A stretch of DNA of 64,000 nt, from the NCBI RefSeq assembly GCF_020906275.1, contig NZ_CP086727.1, forward strand, positions 2,604,001 through 2,668,000, written 5' to 3'. How positions within the stretch are numbered: position 1 is the first letter of the stretch; each line of letters begins with the position of its first letter. A program made the translations under genes and the position numbers. The DNA comes from Parasphingorhabdus litoris DSM 22379. Lineage in GTDB: Bacteria; Pseudomonadota; Alphaproteobacteria; Sphingomonadales; Sphingomonadaceae. The notes under the pieces were generated by a model. The model did not search any database, had not been told where the DNA came from, and saw only the letters and a program-made list of their open reading frames with translations. This document shows positions 33,298 through 42,228 of the stretch, piece after piece.

Positions 33298-34821
33298 TCA
33301 TTCCCCTGCCAGTTTCCGCCACGCCAGATCGGCAAATTCGCACAATAATGGCCGGGTTTCGCGCGGATCGATGATATCCTCAACGCTGAATTGCTCTGCC
33401 GTACGGAAAGGTGAGGTGACTTGATTGAGCTTGGCTTTGATCTCTTCCAGTCGCGCGGCTGGATCTTCGGATGCTTCGATATCCGCCTTATAGGCGACCT
33501 CCAACCCGCCAGCGATAGGCAGTGACCCCCAGTCTCCGCTAGGCCAGGCAAAGCGATATTGGAAATTCTCCGCATTGGACATCGCGCTGCCCGCAATTCC
33601 ATAGGCGCGCCGCACAATGATGCTCGCCCACGGCACGGTCGCCTTATAAACCGCATTCATCGCCTGCACGCCATAGCGGATAGTGCCGGTCCGCTCGGCA
33701 TCTTCACCGATCATAAAGCCGGGATTGTCGACCAGATGCACCACCGGCAGGCGAAACTGGTCCGCAAGCTTGGCAAAACGCTCAACCTTTTCCGATGACT
33801 TGGCTTCCCAGCTACCGCCCAAAAAACTGGGATCATTGGCCAGCACCGCGACCGGATAGCCATCCAGCCGCGCAAAAGCGGTGATCGCAGCCCTGCCCCA
33901 ACGCTTGCCCATTTCGAAAACCGAACCTTTATCGAAAACGGAATCCATGATCTTGCGCATGGAATAAACTTGCTTGTCGCCGCGCGGAACGGTCGAGAGC
34001 AAGGCTTCGTCGCGGCGACTGGCGGGGTCGCCAGTAACCACCCGCTCGGCGCGCTGGTTGATATTGCTCGGCAGGTAGGAGAGGAATTTGCGCGCCGTGG
34101 CAAAGGCTTCCGCCTCGCTGCCGACCTCTTCATCGACCACACCGTTGCGGGCATGAATCTCGCTGCCGCCCAGTTCTTCCTTAGTCAGATTATCGCCAAT
34201 GGCCGCCGCTACAGCGGGACCAGCGGCAAATAGCTGCGATAATCCGCGCACCATGATCGAATAGTGGCTGGCCACCGTGCGCGCCGCGCCCATGCCCGCT
34301 GTAGGCCCGAGCGCCAGTGCTACCACCGGCACAGTTTCCTGGTTTTTGATGATATCTTCCCAGCCAGGAACCGCAGGTACATAGGTAAAGCCCATATCCT
34401 CCAGCGATTTAACCGATCCACCGCCGCCCGTACCATCAATCATCCGAATCATTGGTATGCCCAGCGTATGGGCCATTTTTTCGCATTGCGTAAATTTGCG
34501 GTGGAGCGCGGCATCAGCGGCACCACCGCGGACGGTAAAATCATCGGCGCTGGCGACCACCGGTCGTCCTTCGATATTCGCCCGGCCAAAGATCAGGTTG
34601 CTCGGCGCAAAATCCTCGAACTCGGCCTTGTCATTATAAGTCCCACGTCCGGCAATCTTGCCGATCTCGCGAAAGCTGCCATCATCGACAATCCCGGCAA
34701 TCCTCGCTCGCGCGTCAAGCTTACCCCGCCCATGCTGGCGAGAGACCTTTTCTTCCCCGCCCATTTTTTCCGCAAGGCGCTGCCGCTCGTGCAGCTCTTC
34801 AATTTCCGGTTTCCATGTCAT
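33298..34821 (-). CDS. Acyl-CoA carboxylase beta (carboxyltransferase) subunit
   Basis: 507 aa, full length for the propionyl-/methylcrotonyl-type beta subunit. N-terminal carboxyltransferase domain with RQHGRGKLDARARIAGIVDD, GRANIEGRPVVASADDFTVR and GGAADAALHRK; oxyanion-hole glycines in DGTGGGGSVK and AGMGAARTVASHY; C-terminal half with VLANDPSFLGGSWEAKSSEK and HLVDNPGFMIGEDAERTG. It transfers carboxyl from biotin to an acyl-CoA. No biotin-carrying alpha subunit is next to it in this window, so its partner is encoded elsewhere. Substrate (propionyl-, methylcrotonyl- or geranyl-CoA) cannot be settled by eye. Confidence 0.9.
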   Translation of the reverse strand: MTWKPEIEELHERQRLAEKMGGEEKVSRQHGRGKLDARARIAGIVDDGSFREIGKIAGRGTYNDKAEFEDFAPSNLIFGRANIEGRPVVASADDFTVRGGAADAALHRKFTQCEKMAHTLGIPMIRMIDGTGGGGSVKSLEDMGFTYVPAVPGWEDIIKNQETVPVVALALGPTAGMGAARTVASHYSIMVRGLSQLFAAGPAVAAAIGDNLTKEELGGSEIHARNGVVDEEVGSEAEAFATARKFLSYLPSNINQRAERVVTGDPASRRDEALLSTVPRGDKQVYSMRKIMDSVFDKGSVFEMGKRWGRAAITAFARLDGYPVAVLANDPSFLGGSWEAKSSEKVERFAKLADQFRLPVVHLVDNPGFMIGEDAERTGTIRYGVQAMNAVYKATVPWASIIVRRAYGIAGSAMSNAENFQYRFAWPSGDWGSLPIAGGLEVAYKADIEASEDPAARLEEIKAKLNQVTSPFRTAEQFSVEDIIDPRETRPLLCEFADLAWRKLAGE

Positions 34822-34944
34822 TCTCCGGGTTTAACCGAGTGATTAAGCGAGGGGAAGCGGGAAATTGCGACCGCTCTTAAAGATGGATTTACAATAACTG
34901 TATTAGTGTTATAAATCACCAAATCAATATGCAGGAGGCAAGAT

Positions 34945-36180
34945 ATGCGGAGATTTTTTGCGGTACTATCCGGAATAGGCGCGCTGGCACTCACGACGCC
35001 AGTGGCCGCGCAAGATACGCCACCGACAGAGCCGGAAATCCCGGTCTGGGAAATTTCCTTCGGGCCGGATGGCTTGTCCGGTCCCGGCGCTGATGTCCTG
35101 CGCGAAGAGATAGCAAGATCGCAATTTGTCGCGCTGGGTGAGGATCATGGATTTGCCGACACCCCTCAACTGGGCCGCGGTCTGGCCGCCGAAATGAAGA
35201 AACATGGTCGCACTTATCATGCCGTCGAAATCGGCCCTTGGTCGAACAAGGCCGTGCAGCAAGCCCTGCGGACCGATGGCGTAACCGGTGTCGCTACGTT
35301 AGTCGCGGGCAAGCCGATTGCCATCCCCTTTGTCAGCAGTCGCGAAGATGCTCTGCTCGCCAATGATTTTGCCGAACCGGAGGGCACCGTGGATCTATGG
35401 GGTATTGATCAGGAATTTATCGGCGCACCAACGATCCTGCTGGAGGAGTTAAAAGCCATGGCCCCCAATGCCGTCGCCCGTGAGGCCGCGGATAGCTTGC
35501 TACAGAAAGATCTCGCAGCCGTGGCAGCCGCTGATCAGGGAAACCTGCTGATGTTGTCAGCACCGCCCGCGACCTTTACCGAGCTGCGTGCCAAATTTAC
35601 AGGCTCGCCGGAAGCACAAGCGATTATCGACTCTCTAGCGGAAAGCGCTGTCATTTATCAGCACAATAATGCCCGCCGCTATTTCGCCAATAATGCCGAC
35701 CGCATCACCCTGATGCACCGCTTGTTTTTGCAGCAATATCACGAAGCAGAAGAGCCTGCGCCGCGTGTACTGCTAAAAATGGGTGCCTATCACCTCGGGC
35801 GCGGGACGACACCGACCAAGATGTTCGATATCGGATCGCTACTCCCGGGACTTGCCGCCGCTAACCGAATGCAATCACTGCACATCGCTTTCAGCGGTCT
35901 GAGCGGTGAGCAACTGACGATGCGGCCTTCACCGGAAGGCTATACGCAAGTGAAAGCGGTGGATGACAAGATCATAACGCCCATCCTCGAAGCGGTGCAG
36001 ATTGACAGCGCCCGGATCGGCGATACGGGCCATTATCTCATTCCGCTCGAGCCGATCCGGCGCAAGCTGGAAAGCAAGGGGATTAACGAACTGTCGACCT
36101 TCGGTAAATTTGTGGTGCTAGGCTTTGACTATATCGTCACGACCAAAGCGGCAAAGGCAGCGACGCCGATGGGGGAGTAG
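34945..36180 (+). CDS. Secreted protein resembling the erythromycin-esterase/ChaN fold
   Basis: 411 aa with a Sec signal peptide (ending about AAQ at 22-24). Motifs are spaced as in the EreA/ChaN superfamily: FVALGEDHGFAD (~65-77), YHAVEIGPWS (~92-101), WGIDQEFIG (~152-160) and LLKMGAYHLGR (~272-282). The conserved Glu and His residues suggest a metal- or acid/base-based hydrolase in the periplasm. The substrate is not known; erythromycin esterase activity should not be assumed. GGAGG precedes the ATG by 7 bases. Convergent with the isoaspartyl peptidase gene (8 bases between the stops). Confidence 0.6.
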   Translation: MRRFFAVLSGIGALALTTPVAAQDTPPTEPEIPVWEISFGPDGLSGPGADVLREEIARSQFVALGEDHGFADTPQLGRGLAAEMKKHGRTYHAVEIGPWSNKAVQQALRTDGVTGVATLVAGKPIAIPFVSSREDALLANDFAEPEGTVDLWGIDQEFIGAPTILLEELKAMAPNAVAREAADSLLQKDLAAVAAADQGNLLMLSAPPATFTELRAKFTGSPEAQAIIDSLAESAVIYQHNNARRYFANNADRITLMHRLFLQQYHEAEEPAPRVLLKMGAYHLGRGTTPTKMFDIGSLLPGLAAANRMQSLHIAFSGLSGEQLTMRPSPEGYTQVKAVDDKIITPILEAVQIDSARIGDTGHYLIPLEPIRRKLESKGINELSTFGKFVVLGFDYIVTTKAAKAATPMGE

Positions 36181-36188
36181 TTAGCCCC

Positions 36189-37292
36189 TTATTCCTCGTC
36201 CCCGTAGATCGACACGCTCATCGTGCCATCGCTGGTCGCCCGGCCGCGATACATGCCGGGGGTATTGAAACTGTAACCGGCCTGGCCCCATGGCGTGGCG
36301 AAGATAATCCCTCCGGTGCCGCCAATCTGGCCGAGTTCCGCGATAACGTCGTCGGCAATTTTCTGGACCTCTGTGGGGGGCAGAGCAAATTCGCTGGCGT
36401 GGACATAATATTCGGGCACGCCGTCTTTATCCGTGGGAACGGTCGCTTGAACTTCATCTCTTGCCGCAAGAAAACGCGTCCAGATACGGCTACATATTTC
36501 GTGAGCGACACCCAACCGGATAAAATATTCGCCAGCGCCAGTAGCTGATATCGCGCAACTGCGATTTCGCGCATAGGTTCCCGCTCCGATAACCGGACTG
36601 TCGCCGATCCGGCCCCAGCGTTTACCAGTCATACCGCCGGTGCTGGTTCCTGCTGCCATATTGCCTTTGCTGTCCATTGCCACGGCGCCCACGGTGCCGA
36701 ATTTGTAATCAACATCAGTTGCGCTGACTTCCTTTGCGAGCACATCTTCAATCTGTTTGAGACGGCGCGGCGTGGCGTAATAGTCAGGTGTCGCCTGCTC
36801 CAACCCCTGTTCGCGGCTGAACTGATCCGCTCCTTTACCAGACAGCATGACATGCGGGCTATTGTCTTTGACCGCGCGGGCCAGCAAAATCGGGTTTTTC
36901 GTGGCTGTGACTCCAGCCACAGCGCCGGCAGTCAGGTCACTCCCGTCCATGATGCTGGCGTCCAGCTCGTTGGTCTTGTCCCACGTGAATACGGCGCCCT
37001 TGCCCGCGTTGAAATTCGGGTCATTTTCCAAGAGCACGATCGTGGCGGTAATCGCCTCCATCGCGCTGCCGCCGGCTTTCAGGATTTTGGACCCTTCGGC
37101 CAAAGCTGCGTTAAGAGCCGCACGAATTTCAGCGTCTTTCTCCGGTGTAATATTTTCGCGTTCGATTGTTCCCGCACCGCCGTGAATGGCGATTGACCAG
37201 CTTGCTTCTTCATCAGATTGCGCGGCTGCCGTGCTGCTGAAGGCCAATGCGGCCATAGCTAAAACCGGCGCGATGATTGCGAATTTGGACAT
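36189..37292 (-). CDS. Secreted isoaspartyl peptidase/L-asparaginase (Ntn hydrolase)
   Basis: 367 aa with a signal peptide (MAALAFSSTAAAQ, cleavage near 25). N-terminal IAIHGGAGTIERENITPEK and GKGAVFTWDKTNELDASIMD are alpha-subunit motifs of the family. The self-cleavage and catalytic Thr is Thr200 in FGTVGAVAMDSKGN, with the downstream GTSTGGMTGKRWGRIGDSP and GAGTYARN substrate-binding loop. It should cleave itself before Thr200 into two chains and remove isoaspartyl residues from peptides, in the periplasm in this case. Confidence 0.92.
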   Translation of the reverse strand: MSKFAIIAPVLAMAALAFSSTAAAQSDEEASWSIAIHGGAGTIERENITPEKDAEIRAALNAALAEGSKILKAGGSAMEAITATIVLLENDPNFNAGKGAVFTWDKTNELDASIMDGSDLTAGAVAGVTATKNPILLARAVKDNSPHVMLSGKGADQFSREQGLEQATPDYYATPRRLKQIEDVLAKEVSATDVDYKFGTVGAVAMDSKGNMAAGTSTGGMTGKRWGRIGDSPVIGAGTYARNRSCAISATGAGEYFIRLGVAHEICSRIWTRFLAARDEVQATVPTDKDGVPEYYVHASEFALPPTEVQKIADDVIAELGQIGGTGGIIFATPWGQAGYSFNTPGMYRGRATSDGTMSVSIYGDEE

Positions 37293-37372
37293 GATGCGGC
37301 TCCTTTTCGCAAAGGTTTAGCACCAATCGCCAGAGCCGCAACCATTGTCCTGTGTCCGCGCACCATGAAGAA

Positions 37373-38038
37373 TTACCAAGGGATTTCGCGGCCGCTATAG
37401 TCATGGAAAGCCCCGGTCTGCGAATGATCCAGATTGTCGATAACCTGCCGCATGCCGTTCACGCTTTCCTGCGGCGTCAGGTCGGCATTAGGACCGCCCA
37501 TATCGGTCTGGACCCAACCAGGATGCATCATGGTTAGCGTCAGGCCTTCATCCTTCCACTGGTTCGACAGGGATTTCCAAGCCTGGTTCACGGCTGCCTT
37601 GCTTGAGCGATAATACATCATTTCGCCGCTTTCATTCTCGGCAATGCTGCCAACCTGGCTGGAGATCACGACCATTTTCTTGTCGTTCGACTGGGCAACA
37701 TTGTTTTTCAGGATATTGGCAAGCTTCACTGGCGCAACGACATTAATGTTCATCAGCTCCAGCCAGCCATCGCGGTCGAACTCATGGGGACCGAAAATAC
37801 CAGCATTATTGACATAGAGATCGATCGGCTGGTCGCCCAATTCCTGAGCAAAGCTCTCGATACTGGCATCATCTGTTGCATCAAGCTGCATGGTCTTCAC
37901 ATTGTCGATCGCGTTCAGCTCGGTCGCCTTTTCCGGTTCCCGTGCGGTGCCGATGACTTCCCAGCCATTATCCGCATATTGTTTGGCCATTTCCAGCCCG
38001 ATGCCGCGATTGGCACCGGCGATCAAAACAGTTCCCAT
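37373..38038 (-). CDS. Short-chain dehydrogenase/reductase (SDR)
   Basis: 221 aa. Rossmann NAD(P) motif TVLIAGANRGIGLEMAKQYA (residues ~3-22), an Asp-containing DATDDASIES after strand 3, the NNAG motif (LYVNNAGIFGPHEF), a catalytic Ser in VVISSQVGS and a YRSSK motif giving Tyr and Lys of YxxxK. The C-terminus is short, as in the C-factor/CsgA-like SDR subgroup. The substrate is unknown. It is divergent from ispG, 117 bases apart. Confidence 0.88.
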   Translation of the reverse strand: MGTVLIAGANRGIGLEMAKQYADNGWEVIGTAREPEKATELNAIDNVKTMQLDATDDASIESFAQELGDQPIDLYVNNAGIFGPHEFDRDGWLELMNINVVAPVKLANILKNNVAQSNDKKMVVISSQVGSIAENESGEMMYYRSSKAAVNQAWKSLSNQWKDEGLTLTMMHPGWVQTDMGGPNADLTPQESVNGMRQVIDNLDHSQTGAFHDYSGREIPW

Positions 38039-38155
38039 GATGTTTTCCTTTCCAATATTGTGCTTTTTTGGGTACCAGACGCAATCGCCACTCGCACCCG
38101 CGCTATGAAACCGCTATATAGCATGGTACGAGCAATATTGTGACAGGTTCCCATC

Positions 38156-39292
38156 ATGACAGCCGACAATCCTTCCTTGCGTCCCTGGCGCGACATAGAG
38201 CGCCGCAAGAGCCGCCAGATCATGGTCGGCGACGTACCGGTGGGCGGGGATGCGCCGATTACCGTGCAGACGATGACCAATACGCTGACCAGCGATCCCA
38301 AGGCGACAATTGACCAGATCCGCCGTTGTGAAGAAGCCGGTGTCGATATCATCCGGGTGTCCTGCCCCGATGTCGAGAGTACGACCGCGCTCAAGCAAAT
38401 CGTCCGCGCCAGCCGTGTGCCGATCGTGGCGGATATTCACTTTCATTATAAGCGCGGCATCGAAGCCGCCGAGGCGGGCGCGGCCTGCTTGCGGATCAAT
38501 CCCGGCAATATTGGCAGCGCAGAGCGGGTCAAGGAAGTGGTCGATGCGGCCAAGGCCAATGGCTGCGCCATCCGTATCGGGGTGAATGCCGGCAGTCTGG
38601 ACAAAAACCTGCTCGAAAAATATGGCGAGCCCTGTCCCGAGGCGCTGGTCGAAAGCGCGCTCGATCACATCAAGATTCTGCAGGATCATGATTTTCACGA
38701 ATATAAGGTTGCGGTCAAAGCGTCTGACGTGTTTCTGGCGGTGGCGGCTTACTCGCAGCTGGCCGATGCGGTGGATTGCCCACTGCATCTCGGCATTACC
38801 GAAGCAGGTGGCCTGATCGGCGGTACGGTCAAAAGTTCCATCGGCATGGGTAATCTGCTCTGGGCCGGTATTGGCGACACGATCCGAGTCAGCCTGTCGG
38901 CTGAACCGGAAGAGGAAGTCCGCGTTGGCTATGAAATGCTCAAAGCGCTAGGTCTGCGCACTCGCGGTGTGCGTGTGGTGAGTTGTCCCAGCTGTGCGCG
39001 GCAGGGCTTTGACGTGATCCGCACCGTGCAGACCTTGGAAGAACGCCTGCAGCATATCCGCACGCCCTTGTCACTCTCAGTCCTCGGCTGTGTTGTTAAC
39101 GGTCCGGGCGAAGCGCGCGAAACCGACATCGGCATTACCGGCGGCGGCGCGGGCAAACATATGGTGTACCTGTCCGGCGTGACCGACCATCATGTCGCTG
39201 ATGGCGATATGGTCGACCATATCGTGAAGCTGGTCGAAGACAAGGCGGCCGAGATTGAAGCGGCGACGGAACAGGTGGAAGCGGCAGAGTAA
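38156..39292 (+). CDS. ispG: 4-hydroxy-3-methylbut-2-en-1-yl diphosphate synthase (flavodoxin) IspG
   Basis: 378 aa. The N-terminal TIM-barrel part has [35 protein letters not shown] and [11 protein letters not shown]. The C-terminal [4Fe-4S] domain has [10 protein letters not shown] (two Cys), [11 protein letters not shown] (third Cys and Glu ligand) and [14 protein letters not shown]. Catalyses the penultimate step of the MEP isoprenoid pathway in the cytoplasm. Length is typical of proteobacterial IspG. Confidence 0.97.
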   Translation: MTADNPSLRPWRDIERRKSRQIMVGDVPVGGDAPITVQTMTNTLTSDPKATIDQIRRCEEAGVDIIRVSCPDVESTTALKQIVRASRVPIVADIHFHYKRGIEAAEAGAACLRINPGNIGSAERVKEVVDAAKANGCAIRIGVNAGSLDKNLLEKYGEPCPEALVESALDHIKILQDHDFHEYKVAVKASDVFLAVAAYSQLADAVDCPLHLGITEAGGLIGGTVKSSIGMGNLLWAGIGDTIRVSLSAEPEEEVRVGYEMLKALGLRTRGVRVVSCPSCARQGFDVIRTVQTLEERLQHIRTPLSLSVLGCVVNGPGEARETDIGITGGGAGKHMVYLSGVTDHHVADGDMVDHIVKLVEDKAAEIEAATEQVEAAE

Positions 39293-39319
39293 GCGCCCAC
39301 TTTTCAACATCCAGACCAT

Positions 39320-39395
39320 CGTCATCCTGAACTTGTTTCAGGATCTCCTCGAGGTGCGTGTGCAAGTCAGATCCTGAAACAAGTTCAGGATGACG
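39320..39395. repeat. 26-bp perfect inverted repeat between convergent genes
   Basis: The left arm (39320-39345, CGTCATCCTGAACTTGTTTC and six more bases) and the right arm (39370-39395) are exact reverse complements, separated by 24 bases. It sits between the convergent ispG and methyltransferase genes and may act as a terminator in both directions. Repeats of this CCTGAAC-TTTCAGG kind are frequent between genes in sphingomonads as far as I recall; it should be present in many copies in the genome. Confidence 0.85.
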
Positions 39396-39403
39396 GATGT
39401 ATC

Positions 39404-40162
39404 TCACTGACGCCTTTTCCCGCTGATCAGATAGGCCATATCCCAGGCAATCGGACTGGCTAGCTGACGCTCCTCAACAAGACGCTGTGCCAGACTATCG
39501 GGCTGGATCGTTTCCCGGTCTGCAACCCCCGCATCGATCACCCTGTCCACCATGTAACTGGCGATATCTTCAATCCCCTGTCCATCACCGGAACCCAGCA
39601 TGATCGCCTCTGCCCGATAATCATCGATCCCCAGCCCAGCCTGCTTGAACAGTTTCGGAAGATCGAGACCCATGGTGATGGTGCCTTGCTCTGCCGCAAT
39701 GGTGCGCCACATCCAGTCATGGGCTTGCCGATGTTGCGGTATCGGCTGCGCTGCAAAGGGCATACCGATCGCGCTATGTTCCTGAAAGATCATCAGGCCA
39801 TCCGGCTTGAGCAAAGCGGCCAATCGCCGCACCGTTTCCCCTGCGTCCGGCAGGTACATTAAGATGCGGCGACCAACGATGGCATCGAACGGCTCCCAAT
39901 CCGGCAGGCGTCTAGCCAGATCAACATTCTCATAAGTGATGCCAGCTTGACGCGGGTCAGCAGTCTGATCCCTAGCTTCGGCAAGCCGGTCATCACTGCT
40001 ATCAACGCCATGGATATGGCCCTTCTTCCCGACCAGCTCAGCCAACTCGCGCGTTAAATGGCCGTTCGCACAGCCGATGTCCAAAACCCGAATACCTGGC
40101 TTCAAACCAGCATCGCGCAAAAATCGAGATGTTGGAACGTTGCTTGGATTGATCATAGACAC
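39404..40162 (-). CDS. Class I SAM-dependent methyltransferase
   Basis: 252 aa. SAM-binding motif I VLDIGCANGHLTRELAELVG (residues ~25-44), motif II GVDSSDDRLAEARDQ, a DLARRLPDWEPFDAIVGRRI acidic loop and the post-motif LKPDGLMIFQEHS. No specific substrate motif seen; similar proteins are annotated only as methyltransferase domain proteins. A palindrome lies 11 bases upstream of the ATG. It is divergent from the monooxygenase-like gene at 40297. Confidence 0.85.
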   Translation of the reverse strand: MSMINPSNVPTSRFLRDAGLKPGIRVLDIGCANGHLTRELAELVGKKGHIHGVDSSDDRLAEARDQTADPRQAGITYENVDLARRLPDWEPFDAIVGRRILMYLPDAGETVRRLAALLKPDGLMIFQEHSAIGMPFAAQPIPQHRQAHDWMWRTIAAEQGTITMGLDLPKLFKQAGLGIDDYRAEAIMLGSGDGQGIEDIASYMVDRVIDAGVADRETIQPDSLAQRLVEERQLASPIAWDMAYLISGKRRQ

Positions 40163-40172
40163 CTTATCCCAA

Positions 40173-40191
40173 TATGATATGTTATATCATA
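40173..40191. promoter_or_regulatory. Palindrome in the methyltransferase/ABM divergent gap
   Basis: TATGATAT-GTT-ATATCATA has perfect 8-bp arms and a 3-base spacer. It begins 11 bases upstream of the methyltransferase start and lies in the 134-base gap before the ABM-domain gene. It has the form of a regulator site; overlap with the AT-rich promoter is likely. Confidence 0.45.
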
Positions 40192-40296
40192 CTATCAACG
40201 TATTTCTATTCAAGTGATTTTTGGCTTGCCACGGTACGGGAAGGCGTTGAAAATGACCGGCATAGGGGGGCCAATCAAACATCAAGTCTGGAACCT

Positions 40297-40590
40297 ATGA
40301 CAAACACCTTATTCGGCTTCGCCAAAATTACCCCAAAATCCGAACACCATGCCGATGCGCAGAACGCCATCCTTGCCATCGTCGAAGAAACCCGCGCGGA
40401 GCCTGGCTGCATCCAATTTACCGTCTTGGCTGATTCGGATCAGGGTCACATTTTCCTTTATGAAGAGTGGCAGGATGAAGCTGCCCTAAAAGAGCATCAT
40501 GGCAAGCCCTATACCAAAGCGGTGATGGACAATTATGACAATTGGCTGGCCGAACCCTTGCGGTTCGAGACAATGGCCAAGCTTATATAA
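40297..40590 (+). CDS. Antibiotic biosynthesis monooxygenase (ABM)-domain protein
   Basis: 97 aa from the ATG at 40297; an open frame upstream to 40174 shows no coding character. One ABM ferredoxin-like domain of the YgiN type: FAKITPKSEHHADAQNAILA, EETRAEPGCIQFTVLADSDQ, IFLYEEWQDEAALKEHHGKP. Such small dimeric enzymes act as quinol or heme-related monooxygenases or as stress enzymes. The gene is convergent with the Rrf2 regulator (4 bases between the stops). Confidence 0.85.
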   Translation: MTNTLFGFAKITPKSEHHADAQNAILAIVEETRAEPGCIQFTVLADSDQGHIFLYEEWQDEAALKEHHGKPYTKAVMDNYDNWLAEPLRFETMAKLI

Positions 40591-40594
40591 TCGG

Positions 40595-41104
40595 TCAGGC
40601 GCTTTTCTCGCTCAGCGGTTCAGCCTCTGCATTGAGCCAGTTCATCATGGCAAGCAGATGATCCGGCTCTGAATCTTTGACAACCTGGCCTGCCAGGTCA
40701 GCCAGAGAAACTGCGGTAAGACTGTCTCGAAAGGCTTGCTCCGCTGAAGCAAAAGCGGCGGCAATCTGGCAGGGCCGTTTGCAGTCTTCGGGTTTCAGAC
40801 CGCATGGTCCATTTTGGCGAATTTCGGTGCACCTAAATGCTGGTCCTTTGCCATCAACCGCCGCGGTAATATCCCATAAAGTAATCTCGTCCGCCGGTTT
40901 GGCGAGACGATATCCACCATGCGCGCCGCGTGAGGTTTTCGCGATCCCTGCCTTGCTGAGCGCTTGCAGCTGTTTCGCCATGTAGGCGGCCGGAACATCA
41001 TGAAAGCGCGCCAAAGCTTCCGCTTTCAGGCCGCGACCGGGCGGCAAGCCGTTCAGCAACGCGGCGGCATGGGCCGCCCATTCAACACCCTTGGAAATCT
41101 GCAT
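40595..41104 (-). CDS. Rrf2-family regulator with four-cysteine cluster
   Basis: 169 aa. N-terminal winged helix of the Rrf2 type (LPPGRGLKAEALARFHDVPA, MAKQLQALSKAGIAKTSRGA, HGGYRLAKPADEITLWDI). Cys92, Cys101, Cys108 and Cys112 form a cluster at the place of the Fe-S ligands in NsrR/IscR/RsrR, so it may sense NO, redox or Fe-S status. It is longer than the usual ~150 aa, with a C-terminal tail. It diverges from the membrane-AhpD fusion gene and has two near-palindromic sites in between. Confidence 0.88.
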   Translation of the reverse strand: MQISKGVEWAAHAAALLNGLPPGRGLKAEALARFHDVPAAYMAKQLQALSKAGIAKTSRGAHGGYRLAKPADEITLWDITAAVDGKGPAFRCTEIRQNGPCGLKPEDCKRPCQIAAAFASAEQAFRDSLTAVSLADLAGQVVKDSEPDHLLAMMNWLNAEAEPLSEKSA

Positions 41105-41125
41105 AGCTTACCTGTTTTCTCATCA

Positions 41126-41150
41126 TATTCCGATATTTTATATCCGAATA
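41126..41150. promoter_or_regulatory. Rrf2-type operator 1
   Basis: TATTCCGATA-TTTTA-TATCCGAATA: 10-bp arms with one mismatch and a 5-base spacer, 22 bases upstream of the Rrf2 start codon. It shares the ATTCGGATA half-site with operator 2, so both are probably bound by the same protein. Confidence 0.6.
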
Positions 41151-41194
41151 AAGCCAGAGCGGCAATTTTCGAGCGCCCGATTGACAAAATATTT

Positions 41195-41219
41195 AATTCG
41201 GATATTTGTTGTCTGAATT
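41195..41219. promoter_or_regulatory. Rrf2-type operator 2 and promoter of the fusion gene
   Basis: AATTCGGATA-TTTGT-TGTCTGAATT is an imperfect palindrome of the same 25-bp geometry as operator 1, and the outer AATTC/GAATT arms extend to ATTTAATTC/GAATTAAAT. A -35-like TTGACA at 41181-41186 stands 8 bases before it, so the operator covers the -10 region and repression of the fusion gene (start 41244) is likely. Confidence 0.6.
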
Positions 41220-41243
41220 AAATATACTGATGGAGAAACGCAC

Positions 41244-42170
41244 ATGTTGACGGGAAAACCGGATTTTCTGGATCGTCTGGCACAAGGACTTGTCCTGCTG
41301 GTCGGTATATTCGCGCTGCTGTTCGGGCTGTTCATGATCATTGCGCCACTTGATTGGTATACCGCCATTCCAACGGTGATCACGACCGGACCTCCAAACA
41401 AGCATTTCATTCGCGACATAGGAATTGCCTATGCGGCCTGTGGGATCATCTTGCTTTATGCTGGTGCCAGCCTGCATATGCGCTGGCTAGGCGCACTTGC
41501 CGGTGCGCTATGGCTGTCGCTGCATGGCGTATTGCATATCTACGAGGTGGCCGTTGGCATCTGTTCGCCGGATATTTTCTGGGCGGATGCGCCCGGTGTC
41601 CTGGGCCCGCCGCTTTTGGTACTGGCCGCCCTCACCATCTTGTTTGTCCGCCAGCGCATAGCGCCAGCTGGTATTCCCAATCGGCTGTTCCTGAACGCGG
41701 TTGATCGTATGACGCCCGGCGAAAGCGCCTATATACACGAGATAGCAAGCGCGCCCGGGCACATGCTCGAAAAATTCAAACATTTCATGCCCGCCAGCAA
41801 TCATCGCCATGAAGCGGATGCTGGTCTGTTGTCCGCCGCGCGTATTGGTGCAGTGCTGGTTGAAGACTGCGGCCCCTGTGCAATTACAGCAGCACAAGGC
41901 GCATTGGCGGAAGGATTGCCGCGAGATGAGGTCAACACCATGCTCACAGGCAATCTGAACGGCGATAACAAGCTGGCTTTTGATTTTGGTCAAGCCATTG
42001 CCCGGCAGTCGGCCGAGGCGGATGATCTGGGGCTAAGCATTGAGCAGCGGTTCGGACGCGGCGTCCGGCGGGAACTGGCGATGGCCGCAGCGATGGTGAG
42101 AGCCTATCCTGCCATGAAACGCGGACTGGGGATGACAACCGCCTGCTCTCTCACCCCACTGGAAGTTTGA
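41244..42170 (+). CDS. Membrane domain fused to AhpD-like (CxxC) domain
   Basis: 308 aa. The first ~140 residues hold four membrane segments (about 14-34, 57-75, 80-100, 118-137), with a DoxX/DUF4345-like look. The second half is an AhpD/carboxymuconolactone-decarboxylase-like helical domain with the redox motif EDCGPC (Cys209, Cys212) and downstream ITAAQGALAEGLPRDEV. This pairing suggests a membrane-bound peroxide or NO-stress reductase. It is controlled, by inference, by the divergent Rrf2 protein. I do not know a named family with this fusion. Confidence 0.75.
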   Translation: MLTGKPDFLDRLAQGLVLLVGIFALLFGLFMIIAPLDWYTAIPTVITTGPPNKHFIRDIGIAYAACGIILLYAGASLHMRWLGALAGALWLSLHGVLHIYEVAVGICSPDIFWADAPGVLGPPLLVLAALTILFVRQRIAPAGIPNRLFLNAVDRMTPGESAYIHEIASAPGHMLEKFKHFMPASNHRHEADAGLLSAARIGAVLVEDCGPCAITAAQGALAEGLPRDEVNTMLTGNLNGDNKLAFDFGQAIARQSAEADDLGLSIEQRFGRGVRRELAMAAAMVRAYPAMKRGLGMTTACSLTPLEV

Positions 42171-42228
42171 TTGCCCTCTAGCATATAAGTCCCTAAGAAA
42201 TCGGATAATCGATTGAAGGGACTTTTCT

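Noticed and set aside
34945..36180. Calling this gene a macrolide-resistance erythromycin esterase.
   Set aside because: Only the general superfamily motifs match; the protein is secreted and the resistance enzymes are not, so a resistance role is not supported.
39320..39395. Reading the 26-bp inverted repeat as a mobile element end or att site.
   Set aside because: There is no transposase or integrase nearby and no target duplication; a dispersed intergenic palindrome or terminator explains it better.
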